Shown one piece after another: positions 55,791 to 64,000 of a stretch of DNA of 64,000 nucleotides. Within the stretch, counting starts at the first letter, position 1. Each line of letters begins with the position of its first letter. The notes under the pieces were generated by a model that saw only the letters and a list, made by a program, of their open reading frames with translations, was not told the origin of the DNA and made no database searches. This DNA is from Alentia gelatinosa (taxonomy: Eukaryota; Annelida; Polychaeta; Phyllodocida; Polynoidae). The translations under genes and the position numbers were made by a program. The stretch spans positions 44,661,718-44,725,717 of the forward strand of contig OX465590.1 in NCBI GenBank assembly GCA_950022655.1. Reading direction: 5' to 3'.

Positions 55791-56260
55791 TCGCATTATG
55801 GAGCAGGATATTTATATCCTACAGACCGGCCATGCATTGTCCCGGTACAGACGTCACAAGAAGGATATTGAATATTCTAGTGACACTACTCGCTGCGGTT
55901 CTGAAGTACAATAAAACCAACTTGTTCAGCAATGCTAACATCAATACCTGCCTAATGCGGTATAGATATTACCTGGATTCAAAAACATGTTTTGTTTTTT
56001 TTAAAGGTTTTTATTCATACTGCAGTTGGCTATTAGGCATTGGCATCTTTCATAGTCCCCAATCTCGAAGGTTCATGCAAAGCCTTGTCCATATATGGCT
56101 TGTCCAAAATGGCTGAACGTGCTATTCAATATGGTTCTTAACTAACATATGAAGATACAGAGTAACAGGTTGCATTGGGTAGTTGCCTCCACATTATACG
56201 TTTATATTATGTTCCGTTTTTCTAATTATAAATGTCTTCAATATAACAACTAATAAAAAA
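55791..56260. other. No gene recognised
   Basis: A 127-codon frame crosses this region but has no signal peptide, domain or splice support. T-run with AAAGGTTTTTATTCATACTG resembles 37575. Confidence 0.35.
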
Positions 56261-56264
56261 TACA

Positions 56265-56650
56265 ATGATTTTATTATCCATCGTTTGCAAAGACCCCATT
56301 GAGTATTTATGGGGACTCAGCGAACCACGACCCATTATATAAACCCTTTCAGATACCACGACTGTGGTATACGGATTCGAATCCGTGGTATATGGCCACA
56401 AAGCCATGGTATACTGGAAAATAGTCCCATTGTACTATTCAGCAAAACTATAGTCCATATTATTTGATATGGCAATTCCTGGGTTAAATTTATGCGGAAA
56501 GGTGGATGATAAATACAATAAACGATGGTTTTGTAGACAGGCGGCTCTGTAAACCACTCGAGGTTGACATCCTAATTACTACGAGTCAACCTCTCGTGGT
56601 TTAAAGTCGCCTATCCACAAAACCATCGTTTATTATCTATGTACATAATG
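56265..56650. mobile_element. Hairpin element with satellite unit
   Basis: One 68-bp satellite unit (56270-56340), the GATACCACGACTGTGGTATA repeats, then a hairpin at 56510-56645 with arms AATACAATAAACGATGGTTT and CACAAAACCATCGTTTATTA and centre TACTACGAGTCAACCTC. The same order occurs at 63165-63555. Confidence 0.75.
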
Positions 56651-57943
56651 GTAAAATCATTTCTAAATTTTTAGAACCAAATTAGTTTTTCAAATCTTGT
56701 GTCTGAAAATGGATGTTTGGTATTCTAAAAAATATTTTACATTATAGTAACATGTTCATAGGCAAGAGCATGCGGTTGTGTCTCTCCGTATGATTTGTCT
56801 GTCAGATAACACGCGCGAAGCGTCATATAAGTTGGAGCTCCAGTCATATATCCCGGTTAATTCTCTTGCCGCTGCTTACAGCTAGTTGCGGTATAAATAT
56901 TGCATTTCGATACTGAATCTATCCTCCATGTACTTCCTGTGGGCATCAGAAACATATTGAGACACAGAGAATGTCTTACCTTGGTGTATTACAGTCCTGT
57001 GGAGTGGGAGAGAGAACGACTACTCTCACTCCATACCCAGATGGCACTAACGTATCGACCAACACTCAACATCACAGCAAACACTGCTCTACACTGGACA
57101 CCTGTACCACCAGATACACCTCGCCCACTGCGGAACGCGGCAACACAGGCGACTGCTTAGACTGGCCTCAGTCCCTGTGTCCTACCCCTCCACCCCTTCT
57201 GAGAGACACAGGGACCGGTCTCATCCGTAATCGGTCGTGTAGACTGGCGCGATTTTGCGCCACACTCCCCAAGCAGAGGTCTGGCTACTGGACAGGATAT
57301 CTGCTTGGAGATTGATACCCTCTCACTTTAATCTCAATCGAGACATAGTCAGGAGTAGGCGAAATATATTGCTATGACAACACAGGTGGACAGGGAGGAG
57401 GTATAGGATTATAGGGAGCGGCTTGGGGCCATAAATAGGAGATACTGTTCATAGTGGACAAGTCTTTGATCCATGGGCCAGTCAGAGAAGGACACATGCT
57501 ATAATGAATTGTATTCCGATTTTCTTTAATCATTTAATGAATGTTCATAATCAAAGACTTGAGCAAGTCTAGCGACTGCTGTAAGTCAGGTGTTAGTCAA
57601 TGTAATCACTTCTCTCAACTCAGAGCGCAATGCCCCCGGACTATGTGTACATAAGACAGGTCACGGCTTGTCCTGCTTACTTGGCACGGTCTCAGGATAA
57701 TTAATTCAGATTAGTTGTGTTGTCTGATTAATATTTACTTTGATGTGGGCTCAGCGGAAAATGGGATTATATCCTTGATCGCAGGGTAAAACGCTTAGAA
57801 TTAAGTGAGGTTCAATGGGGCTTTATTTTAGATTTAGAACTAGATAAATAAATAGGTTTAATTCCGCTGCTGAGATGTAAGGGTTATCCAGTCAAATAAA
57901 TTAATAACTACCCGAGTTTAAAGCTATAGGCAAGTTTCCATGA
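56651..57943. other. Largely unique DNA, no gene assigned
   Basis: Two overlapping + strand frames at 56900-57315 (86 and 114 codons) have no recognised domain, no signal peptide and no clear splice sites. The rest is AT-rich. It could hold flanking DNA of the - strand gene. Confidence 0.35.
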
Positions 57944-58410
57944 ATATTAGAGAACTCGACCCATAATGAACTCGACCCGTAAAAAACTAGACCCGTAACG
58001 AACTCGACCCGTTTTCAGAACTCGACACGTAAACAAGTCGACCCGTTTTAAATCTTCTCAATTCAAGTATCTTAACTGTGGATAAATGCTATACTGAGTA
58101 GTAAGTATGTTATCTTGGCTTCGAATTTGGCCTCCTCTGGGGAACAAGACAAACAGAAAATCAATCCTATCCCTAACCCTAACCCTAACCCTTTACCTAA
58201 CTCTATCACTAACCCTATCCCTAACCTTAACCCTATCCTTAACCCTAACCTTAACCCTAACCCTAACTAATCAGACCTTTCCTTCCATATGAAAATGTCT
58301 TATTCATAAGGATCTGAAACGGGTCGAGTTTTTCAACCGAATTCTCCAAAACGGGTCGAGTTCTCCTGACAACTGCGGGTCGAGTTCGTTTCGGGTCGAA
58401 TTCTCCAGTA
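57944..58410. repeat. Dispersed repeat K, copy 2
   Basis: Inverted TCGACCCGT motif clusters at both ends; inner TAACTGTGGATAAATGCTAT and GAAAATGTCTTATTCATAAG match the reverse complement of 2508-3115. It holds a telomere-like tract. Confidence 0.75.
58153..58268. repeat. Degenerate CCCTAA telomere-like tract
   Basis: About 115 bp of CCCTAA with CCTTAA, CCTATC and CTTTAC variants. It occupies the position where the other copy of repeat K has a single TAGGGTTA (about 2742-2749). It is an internal expansion, not a chromosome end. Confidence 0.9.
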
Positions 58411-58570
58411 ACCGTTTCCATTGGCCGACGGAAACGGTGTAGAGGCTTTGAGTTCTTTTGAGTGTTCATTTTGAGTCAGCAGTGCTTAAAGGTCCGTCAA
58501 TGGTGGAAATGGGCTTTGAGGGGAACTTAAAATCAACACTTTTCTCGTCGGCCAATGGAAACTAGGTTTA
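58411..58570. mobile_element. Element D, short copy
   Basis: AACCGTTTCCATTGGCCGAC and TCGGCCAATGGAAACTAGGT ends, about 155 bp, with CAGCAGTGCTTAAAGGTCCG inside. Confidence 0.75.
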
Positions 58571-58911
58571 TATCACAGTTTCATGAAGCCCAAAGACAGA
58601 TAATTTTTCATTGGACATACCTTGGTCTTCCATCATTCGCGTTGTTTGTGAAGTTATTATGTTAAACAAATTATCATCATATTGTCCGAGTCATTCAATA
58701 AATATATGCGTTTATTCTCATCTTTTTATGAAGATTTGTTTATTTACTGGAAAGAGGTAAATGTGGGATATTGGTACAGAGGCTCCAGATTATCTACAAT
58801 TTTGTACGACCTGCAATGTAGTTCATTAGGAGGTATTAAATGTCTATTGTAGTAGGTAGATGCCGGGCCTCAGAAATGAATGATATTTTCACTAATGAAT
58901 TAAGATAGGTA
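58571..58911. other. No gene; family A terminal scrap
   Basis: GTAGTAGGTAGATGCCGGGC at 58848-58867 is a lone right end of family A. Nothing else recognised. Confidence 0.5.
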
Positions 58912-59110
58912 TAAGGCCTTTTTCCATTGGCCGACAAACGCTGTGTAGATTTTCTGTGTTCTCCTAACAGCCTATTTCCATTTGGCGTCAGCAGTGCTAA
59001 GGTCCGTCGGTGGTTCCTGACTGTGTATCGGTGATGGCCAATGGAAATAGGCTATTAGGAGAGCACAAAAAATCTACACAATGTTTGTCGGCCAATGGAA
59101 ACGGGCTTTA
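58912..59110. mobile_element. Element D, copy 3
   Basis: AGGCCTTTTTCCATTGGCCG and GTCGGCCAATGGAAACGGGC ends; a second nested GGCCTATTTCCATT/AATGGAAATAGGC pair inside makes a double hairpin. Confidence 0.8.
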
Positions 59111-59159
59111 TCGCTAAATAATTGAAATTGAGAAACACAATGTTCAACAATCTGGAACT

Positions 59160-59990
59160 ACTAAGTACTACTATAACTACAACAACTACTACTACTACTA
59201 CTACCACTCCTACTACCACTACCACTACTACTACTAATACCACTACCACTACCACTACCACTACCACTACCACTACCACTACTACTACTACTACCACTAC
59301 TACTACTACTACTACCACTACTACTACTACTACTACCACTACTACTACTACTACTCCTACTACTACCACTACCACTATTACTACTACTACCACTACCACT
59401 ATCACTACCACTACCACTACTACTACTACTACTACCACTACTACTACTACTACTACCACTACTACTACTACTATTACCACTACTACTACTACTACCACTC
59501 CTACTACCACTACCACTACTACTACTACTACCACTACTACTACTACCACCACTACTACTACTACCACTACTACTACAACTACTACTACCACTACCACTAC
59601 TACTACTACCACTCCTACTACCACTACCACTACTACTACTACCACTACTACTACTACCACCACTACTACTACTACTACTACAACTGCAACTTGTACAACT
59701 ACTACTACCACTACGACTTCCACTACTACTACTACAACTACTACTACCACTCCTACTACCACTACCACTACTACTACTACTACCACTACTACTACTACCA
59801 CCACTACTACTACTACTACTACTATTACAACTACTACTACTACAACTGCAACTTGTACAACTGCTACTACCACTACGACTTCCACTACTACTACTACAAC
59901 TACTACTACCACTTCGACTTCCACTACTACTACTACAACTACTACTACCACTGCTACTATCATTACTACTACTACAACTACAACTGTCAG
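59160..59990. repeat. ACT/ACC trinucleotide microsatellite, ~830 bp
   Basis: Nearly uninterrupted ACT and ACC triplets with sporadic variants. Higher-order units recur, for example ACAACTGCAACTTGTACAAC at about 59679 and 59842. The poly-Thr and poly-Val frames of about 300 codons are artefacts. Confidence 0.97.
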
Positions 59991-60092
59991 TTGATCAGCT
60001 AATACTCTAAAGTATGATCTATGAGTCCCAGATCAGCTAGGTTTGAATGATAAAGACTGTCTGGAGGCATTCTCAGTAGTTCCCCTACTAAT

Positions 60093-60108
60093 CACCAGGT
60101 GGCAGCAC
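60093..60108 (+). promoter_or_regulatory. CTCF-like site 3
   Basis: TCACCAGGTGGCAGCA fits the CTCF core pattern in the same orientation as site 1. Motif evidence only. Confidence 0.35.
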
Positions 60109-60264
60109 AATGCTCACCGCTCAACTTGATCCGTGCTACGAGGGTAATCATGGAAAGTCAGTGGAAATAGGCCATGACGGTATCTTGTTATTCAGATACG
60201 TTAGGTTGAGCGCGATTGTTCTTATAAAACATGGGCATCGCACCCAATACACTGACAGATATAT

Positions 60265-60548
60265 CATGTACTGGTGATTTTTTACCATAGATTTAATATT
60301 GGGAACTCGTACTCAACGCCCGTTGAATATTTAGAAAAAAATACTCAATGTGGGATTATGTCACAAATGTTAGTCAATTAATCAATGTGAAGGGTGAGAT
60401 AATTCAAAAACCTATTCGAGTTTGTGGTAAGAGCTCAATCTTGAATCGCTACGTAATTCACACGGCTTCGGCTTGTGCATTACTATACGATTCACACTCG
60501 ATAGTATACAAGCTATGACCGTAAAACGTCATAGGTTTCCTCTATGCT
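60265..60548. mobile_element. Foldback element family I, copy 2
   Basis: ATTTAATATTGGGAACTCGT, AAGGGTGAGATAATTCAAAA, a centre CACACGGCTTCGGCTTGTGC and a closing TCATAGGTTTCCTCTAT match 23600-23930. Confidence 0.7.
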
Positions 60549-61009
60549 GGTAAGTCACACTTATATCGATCTCTGTTACGGTATTGGTAATATTGTCATA
60601 CGGCACAGTGTGCTGGTATGGAAACAAATACTCACATACTCTGAATACACAATTGACGCGAGTGAGTGTAGCAGTGTATGGCACGATCAATAACACAGAA
60701 CAACATGAAATATCAGCCTAGAATTGTGCAAATAATTATTGTAAGATATTAGCACAACATATATACATGTATTATGAAAATAAAATTATCAGATTCATTC
60801 TAATTTGAGAAACTGTACAAACTTCCGCTGTAATGGAAGACCACCAACTCTTGGTGAATTACTCGCTAATAAAAAATTAATAAATAAAAAAATCCTTAGA
60901 GTGACTTCTGCCATACCAAAACACATATTGGCTTGACATCGTTAGATTTTGGAAAACATTTCGATATTTATTTCAATTTGGAGGTATGTAATAAAAGGAA
61001 AAACATATT
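60549..61009. other. No gene recognised
   Basis: AT-rich spacer with no supported exon. Confidence 0.35.
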
Positions 61010-61140
61010 TAACTTATTGGGACGTTCTTTAGTACCTTGTTCCTTCCTATACAAATATTAAACTCGCTCTATGAGCTCGTTTGATATTTGTATAGAAATA
61101 TGATACGAGAGGACGTCCCAGCGAGGTGAGCACGTTTTAC
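61010..61140. repeat. Hairpin, GGGACGTTCT / AGGACGTCCC
   Basis: Inner arms CTATACAAATATTAAACTCG and CGTTTGATATTTGTATAG (61049-61097) around CTCTATGAG, with an outer GGGACGT/ACGTCCC pair. Confidence 0.75.
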
Positions 61141-61611
61141 TAGAATATGATGATCTCAAAGTGTGGGAGAACTTACCTCTAAAATTGAATTACAACTGAA
61201 CAATGCTGTATATAGTTTTTGAAGCAATCTATATTTGCTGTCGTGGAATCATGACTTCTTTTTTCAGCACCCTGAGGTTTTTTTCATTACTGATGCTTGA
61301 AATGACTGTATTGGACATTAAAAGATTATAGACTTTCACATGAAAGGTTAATTCATACCTGAATTACTGAACCGGGTGGCAATCTTCTCTAAGGCAATAA
61401 GAAAATGATCAGTTGGATGTTAGGTAAGTTTAGTTTCATTTTCATCATAAAATAAAAAAGGGGGCAAATCACTCTGATCACAGGTCTCATATTATGTTTT
61501 TAACGTCCATCTCAGATATTTGAATGTAATTTGAATGTAATTTGATGTCAAATGAATGAATAAAGTTTTTGCTCAAAAAAAATATTTTAAAAATGAATAA
61601 ATAAATTACAA
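61141..61611. other. No gene recognised
   Basis: An AACTTACCTCT near 61170 would be a strong donor on the - strand, but no convincing frame lies next to it. Confidence 0.3.
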
Positions 61612-61614
61612 CGG

Positions 61615-61815
61615 TTAAAAAAGGTAGTCTTGTACTTGGGTCTCACATCTTCAGACTGTATAACCCAATATGTCTATCGTGGAGTAACGATTGACGAAAA
61701 CAATATAAATTTTGAGAGAAATGCAAAGCATGTGGTGAGAAAAGTTACCAGGAAAATATATCCTAAACGATATTCATCGTGCATCGCCTCTGAGGTAACT
61801 CATCACCGCATACAG
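61615..61815 (+). pseudogene. LINE reverse transcriptase C-terminal remnant
   Basis: The frame YRGVTIDENNINFERNAKHV followed by VRKVTRKIYPKRYSS resembles the YLGVTIDENLxF...HI..V..KVSRKI block just C-terminal to the RT thumb in CR1/Jockey-type LINEs. The A-rich DNA just upstream and the family L block downstream cut it on both sides. Not functional. Confidence 0.6.
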
Positions 61816-62825
61816 TAACACCCCGCTTAAGGGAACGCCCTCCGTTCTGAGCAAGGTGCCCCCTAAGGCCCGGCGTCCACCTACTACGATATGGCTCCGA
61901 TATGGTCTACGATGCACCTCCCAATAAAAAATTCAAAATCGCGTCGGAAGGTTACCTAATATCGGGGCAGTTGACCACGTTTCTGTGATTAGACACCGAT
62001 AAAAACCCCATACAATGCGTGGTGGATTGGCATGTCTAGACATATGTCTACGATTTTGCACCTTACCGATATGGCACCGATTTTGACATTTTGTATCGGT
62101 GCCATATCGGGAGGTCTACGATTCTATTTTAGTAGGTGGACGCCGGGCCTTAAGCGGGGTTGGCCCCTTAAGCGGGGTTTTCAGTCTGTCGATGGTTGGG
62201 CTATGTGGTATAGATTGCCTTTATACAGGTGATATTATGGTATAGAGACACTGTTGTAACCACAGAAATACCCCACAAATGTCTACCTGACACCTACAGG
62301 AGCCTACACAGGCCGGTGCCTGGTGTCTGATCGTCTAGACATCAATCTACTTGCCTCACATACACACCATAAACAAGCAATCAAGATAATCTGGAGTGTT
62401 GTCCCCACTATAACCCGTCAGATTTGATAAGGTGTCGCTCCAAAGTGTTCAGAAGTGGGGTTAAGAATCATTTTGTACCAAAAAAAATTGTCCCCTAAAG
62501 CGGGATATCCTCTTAAGTGGGGTGCCCCTTAATTAGGGTTCAAATGAACTCCTGATAGAAGGAAAAAAAGGAAAAATCTCTGTTCTGAGCAAATCGTCCT
62601 CTTAAGCGGGGTGTCCCCCTTAAGCAGGGTGTACCCCTAAGTAGGGTGCCCCTTAAGCGAGATGTCCCCCTAAGCGGGGTTAAAATAAACACCTAATAGA
62701 TGGAAAACTTTCCTTTCCGAGCACATAGATCCCTTAAGTGGGGTTTTCCCTTAAGCTGGGTTTTCCTCTTAAGCGGCGTGTCCCCCTTAAGCGGGGTGTC
62801 CCAGAATTGGGTTTTACTACATATC
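61816..62825. repeat. Family L array split by a family A element
   Basis: CAGTAACACCCCGCTTAAGG opens and GTCCCAGAATTGGGTTTTAC closes. CCCCTTAAGCGGGGTGT units cluster at 62150-62180 and 62490-62805. A family A MITE occupies 61866-62150. Confidence 0.8.
61866..62150 (+). mobile_element. MITE family A nested in family L array
   Basis: Full-length, with GGCCCGGCGTCCACCTACTA and GTAGGTGGACGCCGGGCC ends, flanked by TA. L sequence continues on both sides. Confidence 0.88.
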
Positions 62826-63090
62826 TCATCGTCCAGCCCATGTATCGCTCCTTCATTATCAAACAGGCCCCTGGAGCGCTTATGACTGATGTATGGTATA
62901 CAGAACAACTGCTCATTGTATGGTTAATAACACGCTGAGCTGACAGAGAATCCGGCACCGCAGTAAAGCACCACCCTGTCGTCTGATCTAATGAGACACT
63001 AATTGACCATCAATCAAGCGGAGATCACAAACAATACTATTGTTCGGCATTCAGGAAACGTCTTGCCAATGATGAAGGTCATGCCAGATC
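62826..63090. other. No gene recognised
   Basis: Mixed-composition spacer between the L array and element R; no exon. Confidence 0.35.
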
Positions 63091-63092
63091 TG

Positions 63093-63687
63093 GGGCCTGT
63101 TGAATAATCTAGGATCGTACATGAAGACTGTACGCCAAGGAGACCCAGGGACGATTTGGGTGGACTTTATTATCCATGGTATATGAAGAACCTATTGAGA
63201 ATGTATGGGGACTCGGTAAACCACGACCCATTGTTTATAAACTGTCAGATACCATAACTGTGGTACATGGATTCAAAACTGTGGTATACGGCCTCAAAGC
63301 CATTGTATACGGGGGGAAAGTCCTTATACAGGAAAAGATAGTTCCTAGTGATATAGCCGTAAATATTGGCAATTCCTGGGTTTAATCTATTAGAGAAGAT
63401 TGTTAATATTTACAACAAACAATGGACAGTCGGCTCTGTTAACCACTCGAGGTTTTCGTCGTAATACACTCGCTAACTTCCGTGTATTACTACGCGTCAA
63501 CCTCTCGTGCTTTACGGCCACCTGTCCACAAAACCATCGATTATTGTCTATTCATTCAAAACCTATGGACGATCCTATGCACGGTTAATTAGCGAACGAC
63601 CATAAAACTTATTAAACGATAACTCCTGTACGAGGTACAGAAAAGGGTCTACATGGACTATCTTAGATTATTAAACGGGCCCCAAGT
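63093..63687. mobile_element. TIR element R
   Basis: GGGGCCTGTTGAATAATCTA and TAGATTATTAAACGGGCCCC are terminal inverted repeats about 590 bp apart. Inside are a 68-bp satellite unit, ACTGTGGTACATGGATTC repeats and a hairpin with TACTACGCGTCAACCTC. Its left end also starts the array at 9406. Confidence 0.8.
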
Positions 63688-64000
63688 CATAAGAGTGAAC
63701 ACATAAATATGACACACATACTTGCTAATTTACTTAACCAGCCTCTACGCTATCCGCTACGAATAATTTTCTTTTATGAATAATATTTTAACAAACAATC
63801 TTTAAGAAGAATTCTCGAAAATTGAATGACAAAATTTGACGCTGCTGATTCTGTATGTTGAAATTGGAAAGCAAAGAAGTAACCACTCATAAAGTAAGAA
63901 AATTGAGCCAAGGCCTAAAACAAACATTTCTCAGTGATAGATATTTGTTTTGCGTCTCTTGGTTGCTTTCCACTTCAATATCCCAATTAATTTACCATCA
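63688..64000. other. AT-rich, nothing recognised
   Basis: No repeat partner or exon was noticed. Confidence 0.35.

Noticed and set aside
56900..57315. Cys/Thr-rich frames of 86 and 114 codons
   Set aside because: Overlapping in two frames, no signal peptide, no recognisable domain or splice sites.
58153..58268. Chromosome end or fusion point
   Set aside because: The tract is degenerate and sits inside a copy of repeat K with normal sequence on both sides.
59055..59994. Poly-Thr (+) and poly-Val (-) frames of about 300 codons
   Set aside because: Both read the same ACT/ACC microsatellite; triplet repeats stay open in every frame without meaning.

Overview
The window is animal nuclear DNA from a species with long introns and a heavy load of repeats. 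The evidence is spliced gene structure, a tRNA-derived SINE, a CR1/Jockey-type LINE, dozens of short foldback DNA transposons (MITEs), and long microsatellites. A degenerate CCCTAA tract argues weakly against an insect, whose telomeres are usually TTAGG. A marine invertebrate (non-vertebrate deuterostome or lophotrochozoan) fits best, but the species cannot be fixed from this sequence.

The main gene is a two-coding-exon neuropeptide gene on the + strand. A promoter with an octamer, a TATA-like box and an initiator lies at about 1540-1600. Coding exon 1 (1728-1853) encodes a signal peptide and part of the propeptide. A 28.8 kb phase-0 intron follows (1854-30681). Coding exon 2 (30682-30843) ends in a tribasic site followed by SGIRKCFFHAVNCW and a stop, which is the layout of an allatostatin-C / somatostatin-like precursor of 95 residues. 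AATAAA signals lie at 31367-31441. The last kilobase of the intron is an 89-bp tandem array. Each unit carries a copy of the real 3' splice site plus the first 28 nt of exon 2, so about a dozen near-copies of the acceptor precede the true exon. This is the most unusual structure in the window.

The intron is almost wholly repeats: MITE family A (GGCGTCCACCTACTACGAT ends), a relative with CGACA-rich ends (B), several hairpin families, a SINE, satellites, and G-rich or CpG-rich islands. Two islands (about 22.8-23.0 kb and 27.2-27.4 kb) have promoter-like factor-site clusters.

From 31.5 to 50 kb there are more foldbacks, a duplicated CCAAT/TATA module (33.5 and 34.2 kb), and a 5'-truncated LINE with an intact reverse transcriptase frame (to 37.5 kb) inserted in a family C element. 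There is also an RT fragment (38.6 kb), and further MITEs including one nested in another (46.5-47.1 kb).

At 50677-50870 on the - strand there is a good candidate 3'-terminal coding exon of a single-pass membrane protein that I do not recognise. From 51 to 64 kb lie tandem arrays (68-bp satellite, CCGCTTAAGCGGGG-type array, an ACT/ACC microsatellite), a dispersed repeat holding a telomere-like tract, an RT remnant, and no further convincing gene. Repeat family letters (A to R) are local labels used only in this annotation.
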